Origin: Paenibacillus polymyxa
Lineage (GTDB): Bacteria; Bacillota; Bacilli; Paenibacillales; Paenibacillaceae
Assembly (NCBI RefSeq): GCF_015710975.1
Contig: NZ_CP049783.1
Span: 2,353,501-2,417,500, forward strand
Reading direction: 5' to 3'
Length of the DNA stretch: 64,000 nucleotides
The notes under the pieces are model-generated. The model searched no databases and was not told the DNA's origin. It was given only the letters and a program-made list of their open reading frames with translations. Both the position numbers and the translations under genes were made by a program. Below are positions 37,141-44,835 of this stretch, piece by piece. Every line of letters begins with the position of its first letter. The first letter of the stretch is position 1.

Positions 37141-39534
37141 ATGAGTGACAAGATCCGACAAAAAGACAAAAATAATATTTCTGTTTATATTCAAGGAGGA
37201 GAAAAAAAGGTTATGACAAAGTTTAACAAAAAAATGATCAACGTGCTGGCAACAGCAACATTGGTTGCTGGTGTTGCAGCTCCAATCGCAGCATTGACTG
37301 CACCAACTGCTATCCATGCAGCTTCTAGTTTCACAACTGTGAATACTCCTACTATTAGTGGAAACGCTGAAAATTTCACTAATCTTGATAGCAGAGTGAA
37401 AGTTACAGTAAGCAAAGCTTCTGTAAGAGATGGTTCTTCCTTTACTGTTACTTTGCCTAAAGGTTTTTATTTTAACAGTAGTGATGTTGCGAAAATTGCT
37501 GGTGTAACTGGTACATCTAACGGCACAGGCAGTGTAAGTGATGCTACCTATGGTTTGGGTGTATACGCTGATTTTGATGACAATAAGGATACTGGTATTA
37601 AAGTTGATCCGATCATCAACAATCGTGATACTGATGGTAAACCAGTCAATGTAAACTCTGCTAAAATTACTTTTACTGGTCAAGACAACATCAAAGATGA
37701 TGTTACTCTTTTCTTGAACTTTAGTAGAATTAATGTTGCTGGCCCAAGTAATGGTCCCGTTAAAGCAGCTATTGATGCTGCTTCCAATAGTGGCTTGACT
37801 AGTGGTGAAATCACAATCGCAAACGTTGTTTCTTCTGGCCAAGTTTCTCTTGCGGCAAATGATACAGTTTCCAGTGAAGATAACTTCACAGCAACGCTGA
37901 AAGTTAAAGAGGAAACTGCTGGTTCTTTGACTGGTAGTAACTATATCAAGCTGAAATTGCCAAGTGGTTTTAAATGGGATGCTTCTGGTACAGCAGCAAT
38001 TCTTTTTGGTGATATTACTGCTACTGACATTGATGCAAAATCAGATGGTGATACTCTTACTGTAAGATTGAAAGATACTGTGAAAAGCTCTAAACAAAAT
38101 TCTTTCCAATTGCCAGTTAAATTCCATGTAGATGATGAAACAAACGCTAAACAAGGCGACGTTACTGTTAGCGTTTCCGGTAATGCAACAACTGATGTTA
38201 GCTCTCTTGTTGTTGGTAACTATGGCGAAATCGGTGGTGGAGTTACTGTTGCTACTCCAACAACTATTCTTGCTGGCCACGACGAACAAAAAATTGGTGA
38301 TATCGTAATTAAAGAAACTGTTGCTAAATCCTTTGTAAAAGGACGTACTGTAACTTTGCGCCTGCCTGAAGGTGCTCGTTGGCAGGAAACTTTCAAGAGT
38401 AACAACCCAGGAAACAGCTTCGCTGGTTCTATGGAAAATACTAACGGATTGGGTGGAGCAGAGGTATCTTACACTGACTCTGACAAACGTACTTTGAAGT
38501 TGACTTTCAACAACCCTAACAGCACAACTGATGCTGGTACTTTGAAACTGAGAAACGTTGAAGTTGCTACGCAACCAGGTTTCTCTGGCGATCTGAATGT
38601 TGAAGTTGCTGGTAGCCAAGGTTTGAGTGGTAATGTTAAGGTTGCAACTGTGAAACAAGCAGTTACTCTGGCTGCTGCTTCCAAACCAACCCTGACAATC
38701 GGTCTGGGCGATCAACAAGTTGGCGATATCACAATCACTGAAGCTGCTAAAGAAGCTTTCGTTAAGAAAGACGGTAGCCGTGAAGTAATCTTGGAATTGC
38801 CAACAGGCGTACGTTTTGCTTCTACTCCAGAAGTAAAAGTTACAGCTGGTGACGTTAAAGTGAAGAGCGTATCTACTGATACTTACGGCGAAAGCAACAA
38901 AGGCCGTCTGAGCTTCTACATCGACAGCGAATCTGCTACTCCAAGTACAATCACAATCTCCGCTCCTAAGCTGACTGTTGACCGTACTGTAGCACAAGGC
39001 GACATCGTTGCTAAGCTGAAAGGTAGCGCAGTTTCTTACACTGCATACAAAGGCGCAACTGACAACACTCAAAACTGGAAAGACAACAACACTGCAGCTG
39101 CTGAAGTAGCAATCGCAACTGTTGGAACTCCAGCTCCAGGTGCTACTAAAACTAAAGCTGTCTTCACACTGGGAAGCACTTCCTACACTGTGAACGGCGA
39201 AACTAAAACAGCTGATGTAGCTGCTTATGCTGAAAACGGACGCACTTACTTGCCAGTACGTTATGCAGCTGAAGCTTTGGGTGTATCCCCACAAAACATC
39301 CTGTTTGACAAAGCAACTTCCACAGTTACCCTGATTAAAGGTGACCGCGTTGCTCAAATCAAACTGAACACTAACCTGTTGACTGTTAACGGTTCTGTGA
39401 TTCGAATGGACGTTAAAGCTGTAACTAACAAAAACCGTACTGTACTGCCTATCTTCTGGGTGAGCAGAGCTTTGGATGCATCCATCAACTATGATGCAAC
39501 TGCTAAAACAGTAACTGTTGAAAACAACAACTAA
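37141..39534 (+). CDS. Probable abundant secreted surface protein with C-terminal stalk domain
   Basis: Two in-frame starts each have a strong ribosome site: ATG 37141 (AAAGGAGGT, 10 bases upstream) and ATG 37213 (AAGGAGGA, 12 bases upstream). The second gives a 773-residue pre-protein with a signal peptide cleaved near AIHA-ASS; the first adds 24 charged residues. Four similar beta-rich modules each contain an LPxGxx(F/W) motif at residues 81, 249, 384 and 529 (second-start numbering), and modules 3 and 4 also share IGDI/VGDI-IxExxxxxFVK. The last ~125 residues are a stalk domain (copper amine oxidase N-terminal-like, NGRTYLPVRYAAEALGV). There is no SLH domain. Codon use is strongly biased to GGT, GCT and ACT, which suggests high expression. 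It could be a surface-layer-like protein; there is no enzymatic motif. Confidence 0.8.
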   Translation: MSDKIRQKDKNNISVYIQGGEKKVMTKFNKKMINVLATATLVAGVAAPIAALTAPTAIHAASSFTTVNTPTISGNAENFTNLDSRVKVTVSKASVRDGSSFTVTLPKGFYFNSSDVAKIAGVTGTSNGTGSVSDATYGLGVYADFDDNKDTGIKVDPIINNRDTDGKPVNVNSAKITFTGQDNIKDDVTLFLNFSRINVAGPSNGPVKAAIDAASNSGLTSGEITIANVVSSGQVSLAANDTVSSEDNFTATLKVKEETAGSLTGSNYIKLKLPSGFKWDASGTAAILFGDITATDIDAKSDGDTLTVRLKDTVKSSKQNSFQLPVKFHVDDETNAKQGDVTVSVSGNATTDVSSLVVGNYGEIGGGVTVATPTTILAGHDEQKIGDIVIKETVAKSFVKGRTVTLRLPEGARWQETFKSNNPGNSFAGSMENTNGLGGAEVSYTDSDKRTLKLTFNNPNSTTDAGTLKLRNVEVATQPGFSGDLNVEVAGSQGLSGNVKVATVKQAVTLAAASKPTLTIGLGDQQVGDITITEAAKEAFVKKDGSREVILELPTGVRFASTPEVKVTAGDVKVKSVSTDTYGESNKGRLSFYIDSESATPSTITISAPKLTVDRTVAQGDIVAKLKGSAVSYTAYKGATDNTQNWKDNNTAAAEVAIATVGTPAPGATKTKAVFTLGSTSYTVNGETKTADVAAYAENGRTYLPVRYAAEALGVSPQNILFDKATSTVTLIKGDRVAQIKLNTNLLTVNGSVIRMDVKAVTNKNRTVLPIFWVSRALDASINYDATAKTVTVENNN

Positions 39535-39572
39535 TTTAAGAGCAACTCTTTTGAGTTAACTGAATTAGATGA

Positions 39573-39604
39573 GAAGAGGGTTCCTTTTGGAGCCCTTTTC
39601 TTTT
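39573..39604 (+). terminator. Terminator after the surface protein gene
   Basis: GAAGAGGGTTCC-TTTT-GGAGCCCTTTTC is a 12-bp stem with two G-U type pairs followed by TTTT. Readthrough into the stalk-TolC gene 30 bases later is possible. Confidence 0.8.
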
Positions 39605-39633
39605 ATTAGTCTTATTGACAAAGGAGAGAAATT

Positions 39634-41166
39634 ATGAAGCGTTTTGGAGTGGCATTACTATCCACATTGGTCCTTACTTCTGCGTTTGCCAATCTTGTAG
39701 GAGCTCAATCAGGTGATATAAAGGTTATTATTAACGGTGTAACTCAGCAATATACACAGTCTCCAGTAGTTAGTCAAAATACAACCTTGGTACCTCTTCG
39801 TGGTGTTTTTGAAAGCTTGGGAGCGCAAGTAGAGTGGGACAGCAAGGCTAAAAAAGTAACAGCATCTAAAAATGATGATACATTAACTTTAAATATTGGC
39901 TCCAAACTTGCTTATAAAAACAGTAAGCCGGTACAGCTCGATGCAGCAACTCAAATTCAAAAGGGTCAAGTGCTCGTTCCTTTACGTTTTGTGAGCCAAT
40001 CATTAGGCGCCAAAGTAAATTGGGATCAGACTACACGAACAGTGACCATTTCGAATCAAAGTAGTGGTAGCGCTACTGACACGAATAGCTTGTCTAGTAA
40101 GCCACTTGCAGCTCCTGTGACCAAAGTGACTTATGATACTTACTATAATGACTCCTTGACCTATGAAGATGCAGTCAAACTGGCTATTGCTGATAGTACT
40201 TCAGTGAAAACAGGAGAAGTGAGTATTGACCAGGCAGGAAAAATTTTGAAAGAGACAGGTAAAAATATTGACTTTGTTCCAGCAGAAGCGGGGTATGAGG
40301 GCCAAGATAAAGCTTACAAAGGTTATGCCCAAACGAATCTTAATTATGAGGCTACCAAAAAGAATCTGGAAATGACCAAAGAAAGTATTGAATATAATGT
40401 GAAGGATCTTTATAACAAGCTCCTTCAAAAGCAAAATGCCGTCAAACTGGCAGCATTAAATATTGAAGATGCTGAGCGCAAGCTTAAAGTTGTACAAATC
40501 AAGAGAGATAATCAAATGTCGAGTGATTATGAGGTTACCCAAGCGACTAATCAGTTGACTCAAAATCAAGCAGCTTTGGATAAAGCTAAAAAAGATTTGG
40601 ATAGTGCATATGTATCTCTGAATCAATTGATTGGCTACAAACCAGAGCAACGTTATGAATTGAAGGATAAGCCTGTCTATTCTGAATTTAAAGATAATGT
40701 AGAGACAAAAGTAAGCCAAGTACTCACTAGCAGTACTGCCATTTGGTTGAGTGAGCAAAAAGTTGATTTGGCTGAATTGAGCTTGAAGCTTTATAACTTT
40801 AGTACTCCTGGAAATACCCCATATGAAGCTGAACAACTTAATGTTGAAAAAGCTCAGTATGCTACAGAAGGTACAAAGAGACAGTTGGAAGAAGCTGTGA
40901 GAACAATTTATAACAATATCAAGGCATTGGAAAGCCAATACTCACAGATCCAAGCTGGTTTGGTGAGTGCAAGAAGTGCGGCTGATATGGCTAAAAAGCA
41001 ATTTGATGTTGGACTGGCTACTGAGCTTCAGGTTTACGAGGCTAATTTGAAAGTGACTACTGCTGAACAACAAGCGGAAGATATTGTGTCAAGTATTGAT
41101 ACTTTGAAGCTGGCTTTCAATAAGCCATGGGCTATGCAAGGTTCCGCTGGAGCAAGTGCGCAATAA
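39634..41166 (+). CDS. Stalk-domain and TolC-like coiled-coil fusion protein
   Basis: The 510-residue secreted protein starts with a signal peptide (to about VGA-Q, residue 24). A stalk domain follows (about 25-145: NTTLVPLRGVFESLGAQVEW and VLVPLRFVSQSLGAKVNW). From about 170 to 505 it has two helical repeats of the outer membrane efflux protein type: VKDLYNKLLQKQNAVKLA to SLNQLIGYKPE in the first and VRTIYNNIKALESQYSQI to QFDVGLATELQVYEANLK in the second. These are TolC hallmarks (the LxxLIG, G-x-(A/S)-T/S-x-L-(D/E)-V motif). The stretches where TolC has its membrane beta strands are short here (about residues 218-235 and 390-405), so the barrel may be missing. It lies downstream of RND and adaptor genes, so a tunnel spanning the wall is a hypothesis. 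Confidence 0.8.
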   Translation: MKRFGVALLSTLVLTSAFANLVGAQSGDIKVIINGVTQQYTQSPVVSQNTTLVPLRGVFESLGAQVEWDSKAKKVTASKNDDTLTLNIGSKLAYKNSKPVQLDAATQIQKGQVLVPLRFVSQSLGAKVNWDQTTRTVTISNQSSGSATDTNSLSSKPLAAPVTKVTYDTYYNDSLTYEDAVKLAIADSTSVKTGEVSIDQAGKILKETGKNIDFVPAEAGYEGQDKAYKGYAQTNLNYEATKKNLEMTKESIEYNVKDLYNKLLQKQNAVKLAALNIEDAERKLKVVQIKRDNQMSSDYEVTQATNQLTQNQAALDKAKKDLDSAYVSLNQLIGYKPEQRYELKDKPVYSEFKDNVETKVSQVLTSSTAIWLSEQKVDLAELSLKLYNFSTPGNTPYEAEQLNVEKAQYATEGTKRQLEEAVRTIYNNIKALESQYSQIQAGLVSARSAADMAKKQFDVGLATELQVYEANLKVTTAEQQAEDIVSSIDTLKLAFNKPWAMQGSAGASAQ

Positions 41167-41210
41167 TTTAAGCTTACCTATACTTGTTATAACTGCAGTA
41201 GGAGGTTTTC

Positions 41211-41792
41211 ATGAAATCACGCTATAAAGTATCGTTGGCTGCTGTTTTACTTGGAGGAGGAATTGTGGCTGGCTCTTTGATGAACAGTTCAGTTAATGGA
41301 GCCTCCAGTTCTGGACAACCTGGAACAGCTGATGATCCAGTCGTAACCAAAAGCTATGTTGACCAAAAAATTGCTCAGGCCATCAAAGGTGGGGGAACTG
41401 CAAGCAGCACTAGTAGTAAAACAACTAACTCGACTGCTCCAGCAACAAACACCACTGCTTCTAATACAACGTCTTCAGGAACCTCTAATGCTGCTAAAAG
41501 TTCAACGGTGGAGCAGACAGAGGCTTTGAAGGTTGTTGATGTAAAGCCTGGTCAGAAACTGATTGCCAAAGCTGGGGCAGAATTTATTTTACGTAATGGA
41601 AATGCTGTTGTGTACAGCATGGATGCCAGTGGTGCTATTGATATTACTTCTGGAACTGAAATTGTTCATAACCAGGCTGTCGAAAAAAATCATTTATTAT
41701 CGTTTCCTAGAGAAGGAAGAGGTATTCAAGTAAAAGAAGGGCAGAAGTTTGGCCTAGTCGTTATGGTACGAGGCGGTTATACTGTTCAATAA
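41211..41792 (+). CDS. Small secreted protein of unnamed family
   Basis: The 193-residue product has a signal peptide or N-terminal membrane anchor (8-30), then DDPVVTKSYVDQKIAQAIKG, a Ser/Thr/Ala-rich low-complexity linker (about 65-105), and a compact C-terminal domain with AGAEFILRNGNAVVYS, NHLLSFPREGRGIQVKEG and MVRGGYTVQ. I recall similar sequences in Clostridia and Paenibacillus without named domain or function. It follows the TolC-like gene by 44 bases with AGGAGG before the ATG, so probably shares its transcript. A role in wall or trunk assembly is only an inference from context. Confidence 0.6.
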   Translation: MKSRYKVSLAAVLLGGGIVAGSLMNSSVNGASSSGQPGTADDPVVTKSYVDQKIAQAIKGGGTASSTSSKTTNSTAPATNTTASNTTSSGTSNAAKSSTVEQTEALKVVDVKPGQKLIAKAGAEFILRNGNAVVYSMDASGAIDITSGTEIVHNQAVEKNHLLSFPREGRGIQVKEGQKFGLVVMVRGGYTVQ

Positions 41793-41928
41793 CTGGTGTC
41801 TATCTCTGTTTAAGGTACTCTTTTTCTTAAATACTGCTTGGGATAGCAAATTGTTCTTGGCTAAGTTGACTTTAAACACTGCACACTAACTTCATGAAAA
41901 ATAATTCATTGAGTGGAGGGTGCATACG

Positions 41929-42219
41929 ATGGCGTCAAGAAGTCAAAGACGATTAATTCCCGAAAGCCGTGCGAGGTTAGATGATTTGAAGTATGAAATT
42001 GCTGCCGAGTTTGGGTTACCTGTTTATAATCCTCAATATGCACATATACATCCGAATGCTGACAGTGAATTTGCTGCAGAATTAGGGGATTTTACAAGGA
42101 ATCAAAATGTAGAGTGGCGCGATTTAACTTCAAGACAAAATGGTTCCGTTGGTGGAGAAATTACTAAACGATTGATACAATCCGCTGAACGTAGCCTGTC
42201 TGAATTTGGTACATTATAA
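41929..42219 (+). CDS. Alpha/beta-type small acid-soluble spore protein
   Basis: The 96-residue product shows the two SASP signatures: the GPR-protease region KYEIAAEFGL (about 20-29) and the DNA-binding GGEITKRLIQSAERSL near residue 75. Such proteins coat spore DNA, protecting it from UV and heat, and are degraded at germination. The protein is somewhat longer than the usual 60-75 because of an acidic middle. The ATG at 41929 follows GGAGGG; the frame opens at a GTG at 41920. A forespore sigma-G promoter was looked for but not clearly seen. Confidence 0.85.
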   Translation: MASRSQRRLIPESRARLDDLKYEIAAEFGLPVYNPQYAHIHPNADSEFAAELGDFTRNQNVEWRDLTSRQNGSVGGEITKRLIQSAERSLSEFGTL

Positions 42220-42345
42220 ATTGTAATTATTGATATAGATTTTAAACAAATAGTAGGTATAAACTGGAGCTATTTACATGTGGATCATAATGGTTCGCAT
42301 GTAAACTCACTTCATTTTCGAATTTTGTTATTTGGATGACATGAA

Positions 42346-42374
42346 TTGACACCTTGTTTTAAATAGGATATCAT
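42346..42374 (+). promoter_or_regulatory. Promoter upstream of metK
   Basis: TTGACA, a 17-base spacer and TATCAT. Transcription would start near 42381, only about 14 bases before the terminator hairpin at 42395. Otherwise 42220-42345 shows nothing recognised. Confidence 0.7.
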
Positions 42375-42394
42375 GGCATTTGAGGCTTGTACGC

Positions 42395-42425
42395 AACCTT
42401 TTCCTACCGGAAAAGGTTCATTTTT
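42395..42425 (+). terminator. Promoter-proximal terminator in the metK leader
   Basis: AACCTTTTCC-TACC-GGAAAAGGTT is a perfect 10-bp stem followed by CATTTTTTG. It lies between the metK promoter and metK. No S-box (SAM riboswitch) sequence is visible around it. Confidence 0.85.
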
Positions 42426-42547
42426 TGTTAATCAGGTGTAAAAGATATCTTCCGTCATTTGTTGAGTTGAAGGTAACTGAATAATGCCATGCCATGTTAG
42501 GATTTATTAAAATCCTCATGTATTTTAATTGTGGGAGGTTGAAATTC

Positions 42548-43750
42548 ATGTCTGTAAAAGGTCGTCATTTGTTCACGTCCGAGTCTGTAACAGAAGGCCA
42601 TCCGGATAAAATTTGTGATCAGATATCCGATGCTGTATTGGACGCCTTTTTGGCTAATGACCCTAATGCACGGGTAGCATGTGAAGTATCGGTAGCTACC
42701 GGTCTCGTTCTCGTCATTGGTGAAATCAGCTCCAAATCGGAATACGTGGATATTCCATCCATTGTTCGTAATACGATTAAGGAAATTGGTTATACACGTG
42801 CAAAATACGGTTTTGACTATAATACTTGCGCTGTATTGACTTCTTTGAATGAACAGTCGCCAGACATTGCTCAAGGGGTTAACGCTGCCCTGGAAAGCCG
42901 TGATCCTGCTGAAGTAGATAAGGAAACAGAAAACATTGGGGCTGGTGACCAAGGATTAATGTTCGGTTTTGCTACGAACGAAACACCTGAGCTAATGCCT
43001 CTTCCTATCGCTATGTCTCACCGTATTGCACGACGCTTGTCTGAAGTGCGTAAGGATGGAACGCTGAATTACCTTCGTCCAGATGGTAAAACTCAAGTAA
43101 CGGTAGAATATGAAAATGGAAAACCTGTTCGTATTGATGCTATTGTGGTTTCTACGCAGCATGCAGAAGATACAACTTTGGAACAGATTCAAGCAGACAT
43201 CAAGGAAAAGGTTATTTTGCCAGTTGTTCCTGCCGAATTGCTGGATGAGCAAACCAAGTACTACATTAATCCAACAGGGCGTTTCGTTATCGGTGGTCCT
43301 CAAGGGGATGCAGGTCTGACAGGCCGTAAAATTATTGTGGATACGTACGGTGGTTATGCACGTCATGGCGGGGGAGCATTCTCGGGTAAAGATCCAACAA
43401 AAGTGGACCGTTCTGCTGCTTATGCTGCTCGTTATGTAGCGAAAAACCTCGTGGCAGCTGGATTGGCTGACAAGGTGGAAATTCAGCTTGCTTATGCCAT
43501 CGGTGTAGCTACGCCTGTTTCGATTAACGTCGATACATACGGCACAGGAAAAGTCAGTGATGAAAAACTCGTTGAACTGATCCGAAATAACTTCGATCTT
43601 CGCCCAGCAGGTATCATTCGAATGTTGGATCTGCGACGTCCAATTTACAAGCAAACAGCTGCTTATGGCCACTTTGGACGTACAGATCTGGATGTACCGT
43701 GGGAGAGTGTAGATAAAGCGGAAATTCTGAGAGAGCAAGCGGGGTTATAA
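42548..43750 (+). CDS. metK: S-adenosylmethionine synthetase
   Basis: The 400-residue cytosolic enzyme makes SAM from methionine and ATP. Family motifs are [20 protein letters not shown] near the N-terminus, [12 protein letters not shown] and the glycine-rich [20 protein letters not shown]. The frame is open from 42494, but [12 protein letters not shown] at 42548 follows GGGAGG and matches the family start. A tight terminator follows. The leader has a hairpin terminator instead of the S-box often seen before metK in Bacillus. Confidence 0.97.
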   Translation: MSVKGRHLFTSESVTEGHPDKICDQISDAVLDAFLANDPNARVACEVSVATGLVLVIGEISSKSEYVDIPSIVRNTIKEIGYTRAKYGFDYNTCAVLTSLNEQSPDIAQGVNAALESRDPAEVDKETENIGAGDQGLMFGFATNETPELMPLPIAMSHRIARRLSEVRKDGTLNYLRPDGKTQVTVEYENGKPVRIDAIVVSTQHAEDTTLEQIQADIKEKVILPVVPAELLDEQTKYYINPTGRFVIGGPQGDAGLTGRKIIVDTYGGYARHGGGAFSGKDPTKVDRSAAYAARYVAKNLVAAGLADKVEIQLAYAIGVATPVSINVDTYGTGKVSDEKLVELIRNNFDLRPAGIIRMLDLRRPIYKQTAAYGHFGRTDLDVPWESVDKAEILREQAGL

Positions 43751-43783
43751 TTCTCGTAAGTTATCAGAATAACGCATTAACCT

Positions 43784-43823
43784 AAAAAGACTGTTCATGC
43801 TATGCATGAGACAGTCTTTTTTT
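43784..43823. terminator. Terminator between metK and the convergent tetR gene
   Basis: AAAAAGACTGT pairs with ACAGTCTTTTT, the loop holding the palindromic TCATGC-TAT-GCATGA. A and T tracts on both sides make it suitable for both converging transcripts. Confidence 0.92.
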
Positions 43824-43877
43824 GATATGCTCTGCTATTAATTATGAACTTGCCATAGTGTACTTAATTTCACATCA

Positions 43878-44780
43878 CTATTCGGATATCGGTGCGAGAC
43901 CCAATAAATTTCTGAGTAAATGACACACCTTTTGTACTTCCTTATATTGCTCCAAATACGCAAAAAGAGCTTTTAAGAGACCTTTTTGAGGGTTCGATTT
44001 CAGAGCCTCTTCCTTTAATTGAGCGTAAATTTGCTGACACTCCTGTTTCTCCTCTGTGCTCCACGAAGAAAGCAGTATACTGTCTTCCAGGGAGTGGAGC
44101 AGGCCGTTAATTTGACGACCTTGGTCAAAGGGATTACTTAGCGCGCTCTCGGGTAACCAGCCTTTTTTGCTCCAGAACAAATGTGGAGCGGAATCAGCAC
44201 TGCTCAGGCTGGTTGCCAAGGAACTGGATAAGAAGATGATAAACTGTGTTAGATGCTCAATCGTTTCTTCATTCATCCGATCGGCAAAGAAGCGAATATA
44301 TTCGAACACAATGCTTTTCAGTACAAAGGTTATATCCCATGCATGATCTTCAATGCCTGGTCCAAAAATATCAATTAGGCAGTCGTGAACCCATTTGTAC
44401 AATTTGTATTCGTGCTGTTCAAACGCACCATTGAGTTGTTCATTCTGAAAAATAAGCATGGAAGGCTCAGGAAGATCCATCATGAGATACACTTTGTTTT
44501 CAACGAGATTTTTCAAATAAAGTACAATAAAACCGTGCAGTTTATCGTGCTTAGAAAGATCAGGTTTACTGTAGAGAGCCCGGATGTCTTGTTCAATGTT
44601 ATTCTCCAGAATGATACACATTTCCAAAGGCAGTTCTTCTTTCCCTTGAAAGTATTTATAGAAGGATGCCTTTGCCATCCCACTTTCTTTGGCGATTTCC
44701 TCAACAGATGTTGAATAATAGCCCTTTCTGGAGAACAGCCGAATGGCCGCCTGTAAAATATCATTTTTTTTACTTTCCAT
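43878..44780 (-). CDS. TetR/AcrR family transcriptional regulator
   Basis: The 300-residue regulator has a TetR-type N-terminal helix-turn-helix: ILQAAIRLFSRKGYYSTS, VEEIAKESGMAKASFYKYFQ (about 10-50), then a long ligand-binding C-terminal domain of about 240 residues. It is larger than most TetR proteins (about 200). It is encoded last in the minus-strand operon, 55 bases after the RND permease gene. Two operator-like sites at 49395-49431 in front of the operon are its likely targets, so it probably represses its own pump until an inducer binds. Confidence 0.88.
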   Translation of the reverse strand: MESKKNDILQAAIRLFSRKGYYSTSVEEIAKESGMAKASFYKYFQGKEELPLEMCIILENNIEQDIRALYSKPDLSKHDKLHGFIVLYLKNLVENKVYLMMDLPEPSMLIFQNEQLNGAFEQHEYKLYKWVHDCLIDIFGPGIEDHAWDITFVLKSIVFEYIRFFADRMNEETIEHLTQFIIFLSSSLATSLSSADSAPHLFWSKKGWLPESALSNPFDQGRQINGLLHSLEDSILLSSWSTEEKQECQQIYAQLKEEALKSNPQKGLLKALFAYLEQYKEVQKVCHLLRNLLGLAPISE

Positions 44781-44835
44781 ACATACTTCCCTCCAGGAAC
44801 CAACTCGACAGCATGCGGATTTACCACTTCATACA

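Noticed and set aside
38041..39357. 438-residue minus-strand frame over the surface protein gene
   Set aside because: Ser/Cys/Phe-rich composition is what the complement of a biased codon set yields; it has no conserved motif.
42220..42547. S-box (SAM) riboswitch before metK
   Set aside because: None of the S-box sequence elements can be found; only the plain terminator hairpin is present.
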